A stretch of 33,990 nucleotides of DNA from Ardenticatenia bacterium. Its GTDB lineage: Bacteria; Chloroflexota; Anaerolineae; Aggregatilineales; JALXEW01. The position numbers and the translations under genes are program-made. This document shows, piece after piece, positions 26,880 through 33,990 of the stretch. Position 1 is the first letter of the stretch. Each line of letters starts with the position of its first letter. The stretch lies in assembly GCA_027069285.1 (NCBI GenBank), contig JALXEW010000305.1, positions 1 through 33,990 of the forward strand, in the 5' to 3' direction. Below the pieces are notes generated by a model. The model did no database searches. It worked only from the letters and a program-made list of their open reading frames with translations, and was not told the origin of the DNA.

Positions 26880-26974
26880 GGGGGCCGGGCGGGGAGCGAT
26901 GTGCGGAGCACATCGCGGTCGGGCGCCGCAGGCGCCCGACTAGGCGCCTTACGGCGCCGCCCCGCCCGGCCCCC
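26880..26974. repeat. Cloverleaf-forming GC-rich palindromic element
   Basis: A 15-bp perfect outer stem (26880-26894 with 26960-26974) encloses three consecutive perfect hairpins. These are 9 bp with loop GGA (26896-26916), 10 bp with loop GCA (26918-26940) and 6 bp with loop TTAC (26943-26958). Together they can fold as a four-way-junction cloverleaf in DNA or RNA. It fills most of the gap between the third propeller gene and the cytochrome gene. It encodes no tRNA (no anticodon arm or T-loop sequence). It may be a mobile REP/MITE-like unit or a transcript-processing structure. Confidence 0.85.
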
Positions 26975-26987
26975 GTGATGCGTGCGC

Positions 26988-29213
26988 TCAGCGCACATCC
27001 ATGCGATAAACACCGTTTCCATCCGTCGCAACGTACACACGTTCCCCGTTTGCCGAGACCGCCAGTCCCAGCAGTGAGCGATTAAGCAGCCCCTCGTTGA
27101 TCCGTTGCCACGTGATCCCCCCGTCATACGAGACATAGGCGCCGCTGTAGTAATCAGTGGCGTAGACGGTCTGGGGGTTTGTCGGATCGAACTCGATCTC
27201 GTGGATCGAGCCATTGACCTCCAATCCGGCGATACCTTGCTGCCATGTTACGCCGCCGTCACGCGACACGATAGCGCCATATCGCTCGATGGCCGCTATG
27301 ATGTAGTTCGGATCGTTTGGAGAGACGGCGACTGCCCTGAAGATGGCGCCGTTGCCGGAATGCAACGTATCCCATGTGACGCCCCCGTCGTGAGAAACCA
27401 TTAGTCCGGACGTTGTGGCGGCGTAGAGGGTATTAGCGTTATCCGGGGCGACGGCTACATCGAGCACATTAAGCCGGTCTCTGGCGTCCCAGATCAGCTC
27501 CCAGGTAGTTCCGCCGTCGTGCGAGGCCATAACCCCGCCCATGAGGAACTCCGAGCAAGTTGGCTCGTGCTTGACCAGGCAATCCTCTTCAGAGAGACCG
27601 ATGTAGACTATATTCGAGTCGGACGGTGCGAAGGCTATCGTCCCCGGCGACATACCCTCGCGCAAGGCGATCACGGAATGCCAGCTCATTCCCCCGTCGC
27701 TGGATTCGGCGATGACCGGCCCAGTCATACCGATCAGGATATGTCCGGGTCGCATCGGGTCCGCCGATACCGAGATACCTTCCATAAAGGCCACAGTTGT
27801 ATCTCCCGTGCTTATGGGATATGTTCTGCCGAGCCACGAGTTGCCACCGTCCGGTGTGTACCACACCCCGCTGCGCCCTATGGCGTAGACTGCGTTGGCA
27901 TTCTCTGGAGAGAGCGTCACCTCGCGTATTTGAGCGCCCGTATAGCCCTGGCTGGCATTACTCCACGTTCTGCCGCCGTCCTCGCTGAGGAAATTGCCGC
28001 CGCCATAGTTATTGACGAATAGGCGATTTGGATCGCGGGGGTCGCATTGGATGTCTATTGGGAACCCGGCGATGACGCCTGGTGACCCCCACGAGTCGCC
28101 CTCGGTAGTGCGCGTCCAGGTCTGTCCGGCGTCCTCACTGCGGTAGAAGCCTTCCCGGCTGCCCGCGTAAGCGATATTCGGATTAGCGGTACAATACTCG
28201 ACCGAGCTGAAGACCTCGAACGCGCTCAGCACCTGTTCCCAATGCTCACCGCCGTCGGTGGAAAGGTAGACACCTGTCGGACTGGGCAAATTTTGTTCCA
28301 TCAAGCCCTCGATGAACGGCAGGATCTCCGGCTCGAAGACATGGCCTGCCGCTGCCAGCAAAATATCCGGATTCTTCGGATGCATTGCCAGGCTACCGAT
28401 ATAGAGCATCCGCAGGCCGCTTTCATAGCCGATGACACGCCAGGTCTGGCCGCCATCGGTTGACTTAAGGATGCCCAGGCCGCCGAGCGGGTTATCAGGA
28501 GTAGCCGTCTCACTGGTTGCGCCACGGTCGAAGATGCCGGTGGACACGATCAGCACATTTGGGTCGCGCGGATCGATCCACATGTAGCGTGTCAGGCTTG
28601 AGGGCATTCCCCCGTCCCAGATCAGTTGCCAGCTGGCGCCGCCGTCCGTCGTCTTGTATATCTGGCCGCCGGTGCCGGAATTCCACGTGCGAGGCCCGCC
28701 CAGTGACTCATCGATCGTCTCGGCCATCGCGTAAACGATGTCTGACGAGCGCGGGTCCACCGTAAAGCCACGGAACGTCAGTCCGTCATATTGGATCGTC
28801 ACCCCGTTATCGCGTTGCTCCCACGTGCGACCGCCGTCGGTCGAGCGATAGATGTGGCCGGTCACATCGGTGCCTGCCCAGACTATATTTGGATTGAGAG
28901 GGTCAACCGTCAGGCTGAAGATCGGAATCCAATCGCCGGTAGGCCCGGATTGCGGTGGGATACCGGTATTGCTCGGCTGCCAGGTCAGGCCATTATCGTA
29001 GCTGATCGAGACGCCTGCGAAGTTATCCGTCACGTACCAGATATTTGGATCGTTGAAGTTGTAGCGGATGTCGTAGCCCAGGCCGCCGGGCGGGCCGCCG
29101 GTGCGTATCCAGGTCAAATTCTGGCGGGGCGGAGCCGCCAGGATGTTCCCGGTGAGCAAAGCTAATGCCAATAAAGTCGTTGCCGCTATAGTCAAACGGA
29201 CATCGTGTTCCAT
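26988..29213 (-). CDS. Secreted Asp-box (BNR/Vps10-like) beta-propeller, paralogue 3
   Basis: This 741-aa exported protein has a signal peptide about 1-26 (TTLLALALLTGNILA). I count 13 Asp-box motifs of the form SxDxGxTW (first SYDNGLTW, last SYDGGITW), enough for two propellers, as in sortilin/Vps10 or GH74 proteins. The N-terminal GGPPGGLGYDIRYNFNDPNIWYVTD resembles the opening of GH74-type xyloglucanases, but catalysis is not established. It shares the block FVNNYGGGNFLSEDGG with its two neighbours. ATG at 29213 follows GAGGAAGAG, 9 bp after the stop of the second paralogue. Its products may bind or cut an extracellular polymer. The C-terminus ends on the last blade, so no anchor is seen. 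Confidence 0.88.
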   Translation of the reverse strand: MEHDVRLTIAATTLLALALLTGNILAAPPRQNLTWIRTGGPPGGLGYDIRYNFNDPNIWYVTDNFAGVSISYDNGLTWQPSNTGIPPQSGPTGDWIPIFSLTVDPLNPNIVWAGTDVTGHIYRSTDGGRTWEQRDNGVTIQYDGLTFRGFTVDPRSSDIVYAMAETIDESLGGPRTWNSGTGGQIYKTTDGGASWQLIWDGGMPSSLTRYMWIDPRDPNVLIVSTGIFDRGATSETATPDNPLGGLGILKSTDGGQTWRVIGYESGLRMLYIGSLAMHPKNPDILLAAAGHVFEPEILPFIEGLMEQNLPSPTGVYLSTDGGEHWEQVLSAFEVFSSVEYCTANPNIAYAGSREGFYRSEDAGQTWTRTTEGDSWGSPGVIAGFPIDIQCDPRDPNRLFVNNYGGGNFLSEDGGRTWSNASQGYTGAQIREVTLSPENANAVYAIGRSGVWYTPDGGNSWLGRTYPISTGDTTVAFMEGISVSADPMRPGHILIGMTGPVIAESSDGGMSWHSVIALREGMSPGTIAFAPSDSNIVYIGLSEEDCLVKHEPTCSEFLMGGVMASHDGGTTWELIWDARDRLNVLDVAVAPDNANTLYAATTSGLMVSHDGGVTWDTLHSGNGAIFRAVAVSPNDPNYIIAAIERYGAIVSRDGGVTWQQGIAGLEVNGSIHEIEFDPTNPQTVYATDYYSGAYVSYDGGITWQRINEGLLNRSLLGLAVSANGERVYVATDGNGVYRMDVR

Positions 29214-29222
29214 CGCTCTTCC

Positions 29223-31490
29223 TCACGGAGTCCCTAACCTATAGACGCCGTTGCCGTCTGTCGAGGCGTACAGAACCGACCCATCGGGTGAAAGGGCCAG
29301 GTCGAACACCGTGTAAATATAGAGGCCATCTGCCAGGCGCTGCCAGGTTGTGCCGTAATCGGTGGAGAAGAAAACACCGGAGATACCGGATGCGGCGTAG
29401 AGCAGCCCCGGCACGTTAGGGTCGGCCACTATACGATGTATTGGCTCGTTTGGGTCCATGCCTGCGGCGGATACCTCCCAGGTTTGGCCGCCGTCGGTGG
29501 AACGAACCACGGCATGTGAGAACGTGCCCAGGTAGATATACTGCGGGTTAGTGGGATCGAAGACGATAGACGAGATGATCACGCCTGGGTGTCCCATCCA
29601 GGCCACCGCATCTGGGTCGGGAGGGGGGCCGGTTGCGGCGAAATCGTCCAGCGACTGGAGCCTCTGCCAGGAATCCCCGCCATCGTGGGTGATGTAGAGG
29701 CCGTCACCCGCGCCCGCGTAGACGGTGAGTGGATCATTTGGGTCTGCCACCATGTCCATCGCGCCCACGGTGTCAAAAGGCGACTGGACGTGTTCCCACG
29801 TAGCTCCCCCGTCGCGAGAGCGGAAGAATCCGGGCGATGGGCGACCGCACTCACCGAGCAAGCCATTGAGGCACGAGCCGGTGGCGAATGCAACGTACAC
29901 ATAGCCGGGATTTGCCGGGGAGACGGCCATAGCGCGTATGTTGGTCATCAGCAGACCGCTGGGATTTTCTGGGGCTGGGGGCACGTGGAATTCTGGGTTG
30001 GCGACCGGACTGTCCTGCCAGGAATTGCCGCCATCGTGACTTATCCATATCGTGCCACCCGAGGCCACCATCATATCGGTAGGTGGCGCGCCGGCGCGCG
30101 AGGAATAAAACAGCATACCCCAACCGGGGCCGGGGCGGTGATCGACCGGGCCGGCGCCCACCCACGTATACCCACCGTCATCGCTGCGGAAAAAGCCGGT
30201 ATTGGCCGAGGCGTAGACCGTGGAACTGCTCCACGGCGCCACCCCTATTGCCTTCATTTCGGCGCCGGTATAGCCCCTGCTGGCGTCGACCCATGTCTCT
30301 CCGCCGTCCTCACTGAGGAAGTTGCCGCCGCCGTAGTTATTGACGAATACCCTATACGGATTCCGGGGATCGACCTGCAAGTCTATCGGCACACCAGGTC
30401 CCCTATCCGGGGAGCCGAGCCGGAACCGTTGCCAGGTTTGACCGGCATCATCGCTGCGGAAGAAGACCCCTTCCCCTGCCGCGTACCATATATTGGGATT
30501 GGTTTCGGATATTTCCACGGCCTCGGTCTCGCCTTGCTCGGCCAGCATCGCCGGTTGCCACGTATCGCCGCCGTCGTAAGTGACGTAAACGCCCGATTGC
30601 GGCCCCTGCATCCCGACCGCCGCGATCAGGATGTCCGGATTGGTTGGGTGCATGTAGAGGCTGGGGATGAATCTACCGCCCAGGCCGTTATTCTCGTTCA
30701 GCACCGTCCAGGTCTGGCCCCCGTCATCGCTGCGCAGGATGCCCACGCCGCCCGGATCGCCGGTCTCCCAATTCGCGTTGAACGCGCCCCGGTCGAATAT
30801 CCCGGTCGAGACGTAGATGCGGTTCGAGTTACGCGGATCAACCCAGACGTAACGGGCCAGATTCTCCCCCTCCCAGATGCGGAACCAATTCTGTCCCCCG
30901 TCTACGGACTTATAAACTTCGCCGCGCGTGCCGTGGTTGCCCGGATACTCCTGCTCCACAATGAACGACTCCACCTCGACGCCTAGGTAGAGCACGTTCG
31001 GATCGTTGGGGTCAACGGTTATGCCACGTATAGTGCGCCCATAAGTCTCCACGCCGTTATCCCATCTTTGCCAGGAGTATCCGCCGTCGGTGGAGCGGTA
31101 CAGGTGGCCCAGAATCTGGGTGCCCGCATAGACGATGTTCGGATCGTGGGGATTGACGGTGCATGAGAATATAGGTGCGCCGATAGCTCCGGGTGGGATG
31201 TCCTCTTCCATACCGGTATTGGATGGGAACCAGGTATGCCCACCGTCGGTACTCATATTGAGGCCGGAGTTGACATCGGTTACGTACATAATGTCGGGGT
31301 TATCCGGCCTCATGCGGATGTCGTAACCTATTCCGCCTGGTGGTCCACCCATACGCTCCCAGGTGCCGGCCATATAGGCCGGGGTACCGCCTCCGAGTGA
31401 AAGAACCGGGGATTGCGGAACCGATGTGAGCACAGTGACCGAGGCCACAAGTGCCACGATGTTAGCGATTGTGAAATATCTCTTCATCAT
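29223..31490 (-). CDS. Secreted Asp-box (BNR/Vps10-like) beta-propeller, paralogue 2
   Basis: This 755-aa exported protein has a signal peptide of about 30 residues (IVALVASVTVLTSVP core). It again has 13 Asp boxes, from STDGGHTW to STDYGTTW, and the shared FVNNYGGGNFLSEDGG block. Compared with its neighbours the first cysteine of that region (QCDPRDP) is replaced by valine, so paralogues 1 and 3 may have a disulphide or ligand that this one lacks. Two consecutive ATG codons (31490, 31487) follow AGGAGG; the second has the better spacing and would give 754 aa. A 178-bp gap follows paralogue 1, holding only short inverted repeats such as CCGCC-AACC-GGCGG (31562-31575). Confidence 0.88.
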   Translation of the reverse strand: MMKRYFTIANIVALVASVTVLTSVPQSPVLSLGGGTPAYMAGTWERMGGPPGGIGYDIRMRPDNPDIMYVTDVNSGLNMSTDGGHTWFPSNTGMEEDIPPGAIGAPIFSCTVNPHDPNIVYAGTQILGHLYRSTDGGYSWQRWDNGVETYGRTIRGITVDPNDPNVLYLGVEVESFIVEQEYPGNHGTRGEVYKSVDGGQNWFRIWEGENLARYVWVDPRNSNRIYVSTGIFDRGAFNANWETGDPGGVGILRSDDGGQTWTVLNENNGLGGRFIPSLYMHPTNPDILIAAVGMQGPQSGVYVTYDGGDTWQPAMLAEQGETEAVEISETNPNIWYAAGEGVFFRSDDAGQTWQRFRLGSPDRGPGVPIDLQVDPRNPYRVFVNNYGGGNFLSEDGGETWVDASRGYTGAEMKAIGVAPWSSSTVYASANTGFFRSDDGGYTWVGAGPVDHRPGPGWGMLFYSSRAGAPPTDMMVASGGTIWISHDGGNSWQDSPVANPEFHVPPAPENPSGLLMTNIRAMAVSPANPGYVYVAFATGSCLNGLLGECGRPSPGFFRSRDGGATWEHVQSPFDTVGAMDMVADPNDPLTVYAGAGDGLYITHDGGDSWQRLQSLDDFAATGPPPDPDAVAWMGHPGVIISSIVFDPTNPQYIYLGTFSHAVVRSTDGGQTWEVSAAGMDPNEPIHRIVADPNVPGLLYAASGISGVFFSTDYGTTWQRLADGLYIYTVFDLALSPDGSVLYASTDGNGVYRLGTP

Positions 31491-31668
31491 CAACCTCCTG
31501 TAACGGTAGCGAATCGGCGTTGGGTGAACCCCCATGCCCACCCGGTCATCATTCCCATCATCCGCCAACCGGCGGTATCATGTATCCTCACCGGGCGATG
31601 ATCATCTCGTTACGCATCTCGCCGTTTACCGGTCAGGCCCGGACGGAGCCAAACCCGGCGCCTGCCCG

Positions 31669-33888
31669 TCAGGGCGTCCCCAGGCGGTACACACCGTCGC
31701 CTTCAATCCCGACGTAAAGCACCCTCCCGTCGTATGAGAGCGCCAGCACATTGGCCGAGCGATGAGTCAGGCCGTTATTGAGCGCCTGCCAACTCGTACC
31801 CCTGTCCTCGGAGAGGAAGACGCCACCCAGAGGGCTGGCCAGGTAGACGATCTGCCCGTTAGTTGGGTCAACGACTATGCTGGATACCGGCGCCTCCGCG
31901 TCCAGACCGGCGCCGACTTGAACCCAACTCATCCCGCCGTCAGCGCTGCGGTAGATACCGCCCATCTCACTCCCGGCGAATATCACGTTTGGATCATTCG
32001 GGTCTATCTCCAGCGCCTCCACCGAAACGAATGCCCTATCGCCCGAAACCATCGTCCAGGTGCTGCCCCCGTCGGCGCTCATAGCGATCCCGGCGCCGTA
32101 TACGGCGGCATAAACCACATTCGGATCGGCTGGGTGCACCGCCACAGCCGATATAAGCGCATGTCCCTCGAACGTCGGCTCGAAAGTGATCCCCCCATCA
32201 TGCGATACGTATAGCCCAAACACATCTCGATTACACTCCGGGACGTCAATTGCCTCCGGCTCCAGGCACCTATCGGGGGTAACGGCGGCGTAGACCGTAT
32301 TCGGATCGGAGGGCGCAAAGGCTATAACCCTCACCGGCACGGGCACCCGGCTTATCTCCCACGTTTGCCCGCCGTCGAAGGTATAAAGTATGCCGCCGAA
32401 ATCGCCGGGCACCGCCAGGGCGTGGTACATATCGCTCGGATTGACCGCCAGCGCCTCTATCTCGTTGAACTTGGCGGGCAGATCGTCCGGCGGATTCACC
32501 AGAGCGATCCAGTCATCGCCGCCGTTCTCCGAACGGTACACACCGCTCCTGCTGGCGGCGTAGACCACGCCCGGGTATCCCCTGACGGTAGCCAGGTGAT
32601 GTACCAGAGCGCCGGTATAGCCGCGACTGGCCGAAATCCACGTCTGGCCGCCGTCCTCGCTGAGGAAGTTGCCGCCCAGGTAGTTATTGACGAAAACCCG
32701 CATCGGATCGCGGGGGTCGCATTGCATATCGATCGGGAACCCGGCCACGATTCCGGGCGGCCCCCAGGTGTTATTGGGTCGGCCAAAGCGCTGCCAGGTA
32801 TGGCCGCCGTCGTCGCTGCGGTACACAGCACTTGTACTGGCGGCGTATGCCACCTCCGGGAAGTTATCGCAATACTCAACGGCGCCGAATATCTCATCCT
32901 CGGCGGGCAGCACACGAGTCCAATGTTCCCCGCCGTCCACTGTCAGGTAGACCCCGCCTGTATTGGCGCCGCCATAAGTAGACCAATTATTCTGCCCGGC
33001 GGCTGCGAGCAGGACATCCGGGTTTGCGGGGTTCATGTACAGACTGCCTATATACAGATCGAGCAACCCGTTCTCATGTTCCAGCACACGCCACGTCTGG
33101 CCCCAGTCTGTGGACTTGAGGATGCCGACGCCGCCTGGGAACCCGGCATCCACATCGGTATTTGCCGCCTCGCGGTCGAAGATACCGGTGGAGACATATA
33201 GCACATTCGGGTCGCGCGGATCGATCCAGCAGTATCGGGCGAGGTTATCCCCGCGCCATATCAGCGTCCAATTACGGCCACCGTCGGTGGTTCTATACAC
33301 CACGCCCTGGGTCATATCCATCTCCAGGCCTATGCGTTCCCCACCGTCTGGTGTCCAGCCGGGGCTGCTTATCTCCCCCATCGCATATACAATATCCGAC
33401 GTGCGCGGGTCGACCGTGAAGCCACGGAAGGTGAGCGGGCGGAGGTTCCTATCGATCCCGTTATCCATCTCCACCCACGTGTGCCCACCGTCCGAAGACC
33501 GGAAAATCTGTCCGGTACCGCTGGTGCCGATCCAGATGACATTTGGGTCGTGGGGGTCTACCGTTGCGCTGAAGATCGGGATAGAATCGCCCGTGGGTCC
33601 GAAGATGACGGTTATACCCTGATTGCTGGGCGTCCACGTGAGGCCGTTATCCGTGCTGATGTGAAAACCTGACCAGGCGTCGGTGACATACCAGATATTC
33701 GGATCGGCGAAGTTGTAGCGTATGTCATAGCCCAGTCCGCCGATGGGGCCACCTGTGCGCACCCAGGACTCGTTCTGATAGGCCGGCACCCCGGCCTGCG
33801 ATCCAACATGGGTGACCTGAGCGGTCAGGATGGCGACCGAGAATGTGATCACCATCAACCTGATCGCCGACACATTCCTGAGACTCAT
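31669..33888 (-). CDS. Secreted Asp-box (BNR/Vps10-like) beta-propeller, paralogue 1
   Basis: This 739-aa exported protein has a signal peptide about 1-31 (LMVITFSVAILTAQV core). It has 13 Asp-box-like motifs from STDNGLTW to SEDRGTSW, two of them degenerate (SENGGDDW, SHDGGITF). The shared block reads FVNNYLGGNFLSEDGG, one residue different from the others. The start ATG overlaps the stop of an alpha/beta hydrolase gene as ATGA, which means the two are translationally coupled and probably work in one process. GGAG lies 8 bases upstream. It is the first of three tandem copies, which suggests gene duplication with retained order. Confidence 0.88.
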   Translation of the reverse strand: MSLRNVSAIRLMVITFSVAILTAQVTHVGSQAGVPAYQNESWVRTGGPIGGLGYDIRYNFADPNIWYVTDAWSGFHISTDNGLTWTPSNQGITVIFGPTGDSIPIFSATVDPHDPNVIWIGTSGTGQIFRSSDGGHTWVEMDNGIDRNLRPLTFRGFTVDPRTSDIVYAMGEISSPGWTPDGGERIGLEMDMTQGVVYRTTDGGRNWTLIWRGDNLARYCWIDPRDPNVLYVSTGIFDREAANTDVDAGFPGGVGILKSTDWGQTWRVLEHENGLLDLYIGSLYMNPANPDVLLAAAGQNNWSTYGGANTGGVYLTVDGGEHWTRVLPAEDEIFGAVEYCDNFPEVAYAASTSAVYRSDDGGHTWQRFGRPNNTWGPPGIVAGFPIDMQCDPRDPMRVFVNNYLGGNFLSEDGGQTWISASRGYTGALVHHLATVRGYPGVVYAASRSGVYRSENGGDDWIALVNPPDDLPAKFNEIEALAVNPSDMYHALAVPGDFGGILYTFDGGQTWEISRVPVPVRVIAFAPSDPNTVYAAVTPDRCLEPEAIDVPECNRDVFGLYVSHDGGITFEPTFEGHALISAVAVHPADPNVVYAAVYGAGIAMSADGGSTWTMVSGDRAFVSVEALEIDPNDPNVIFAGSEMGGIYRSADGGMSWVQVGAGLDAEAPVSSIVVDPTNGQIVYLASPLGGVFLSEDRGTSWQALNNGLTHRSANVLALSYDGRVLYVGIEGDGVYRLGTP

Positions 33889-33990
33889 CTGGCTATCTCC
33901 AAATAACTCTCAAAAAACTCCAAAGTAGGCTCCAGGAACTCGGACGCCACCTCCTGCCCTGGCCCGTCGAAGAAGTGGCCGAATCCCGGA
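33885..33990 (-). CDS. Alpha/beta hydrolase (dienelactone hydrolase-like), C-terminal end only
   Basis: Only the last 34 codons and the stop are inside the window; the gene continues past base 33990. The reading frame gives PGFGHFFDGPGQEVAS followed by EFLEPTLEFFESYLEIAR. The GHFF(D)GPG motif is where the catalytic histidine of dienelactone hydrolase or S9-type alpha/beta hydrolases sits, followed by the usual amphipathic last helix with LEFF. The stop overlaps the first propeller gene by ATGA. Subfamily and N-terminal features cannot be judged. Confidence 0.7.
   Translation of the reverse strand, partial: PGFGHFFDGPGQEVASEFLEPTLEFFESYLEIAR

Noticed and set aside
26880-26974. tRNA gene suggested by the cloverleaf shape
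   Set aside because: Stem lengths (15, 9, 10, 6 bp), 3-4 base loops and absence of anticodon-arm and T-loop sequences exclude a tRNA.
29589-30986. 465-codon open frame on the plus strand
   Set aside because: It is antisense to a 13-Asp-box propeller; the open frame follows from the regular GC-rich repeats on the other strand.
31597-31606. 10-bp palindrome GATGATCATC as an operator
   Set aside because: A single short palindrome in a 178-bp gap, with no promoter elements positioned around it, is not enough support.
26988-33888. Sialidases
   Set aside because: Asp boxes alone do not make a sialidase: no FRIP-type arginine motif or catalytic Tyr/Glu arrangement was visible, and 13 boxes fit Vps10/GH74-like double propellers better.

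Overview
The window is densely coded and every gene I can support lies on the minus strand, so transcription runs from base 33990 towards base 1. Moderately high GC, a lipoprotein with a long Thr/Pro linker, secreted Asp-box propellers, a multihaem cytochrome and no outer-membrane genes suggest an uncultured Chloroflexota-type bacterium. This is inference: there is no rRNA or other marker gene here.

Layout in transcription order. (1) 33990-24671: the 3' end of an alpha/beta hydrolase is translationally coupled to three tandem secreted Asp-box (BNR/Vps10-like) propeller paralogues. A GC-rich element that can fold as a cloverleaf follows, then a secreted pentahaem cytochrome c with a carboxypeptidase-regulatory-like domain and a long-stem terminator. 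(2) 24441-23998: a small four-helix membrane protein of unknown function. (3) 23798-15958: a compact three-gene operon. It encodes a giant protein (about 1820 aa) joining a winged helix, a DnaQ-type DEDDh exonuclease, a DinG helicase and a RecQ helicase with RQC; a 568-aa protein with several predicted winged helices and a very basic linker; and a coiled-coil protein with a C-terminal membrane anchor. This is the best candidate for an undescribed system (DNA repair or defence). (4) 15931-11613: an AlkZ-related protein behind an extended -10 promoter, an orphan family-5 solute-binding lipoprotein and a secreted TolB-like propeller. (5) 11367-238: a ten-gene uptake and catabolic operon. It holds an Opp/Dpp-type ABC importer (binding protein, two permeases, two ATPases), a nitrilase-superfamily amidase, a class III aminotransferase, an aldehyde dehydrogenase and a two-subunit CoA-transferase.

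The enzymes of region 5 form a logical chain: amide -> omega-amino acid -> semialdehyde -> dicarboxylate -> CoA ester. This resembles the DavA-DavT-DavD 5-aminovalerate route to glutarate, with a CoA-transferase as the exit step. The substrate is inferred, not shown.

At the left edge (1-194) lies a tandem array of about 53-bp hairpin-forming repeats that runs out of the window. GC-rich perfect hairpins occur in several intergenic gaps (153-174, 2067-2091, 9741-9770, 11556-11577, 26880-26974). I saw no tRNA, rRNA, CRISPR array, transposase or phage gene.
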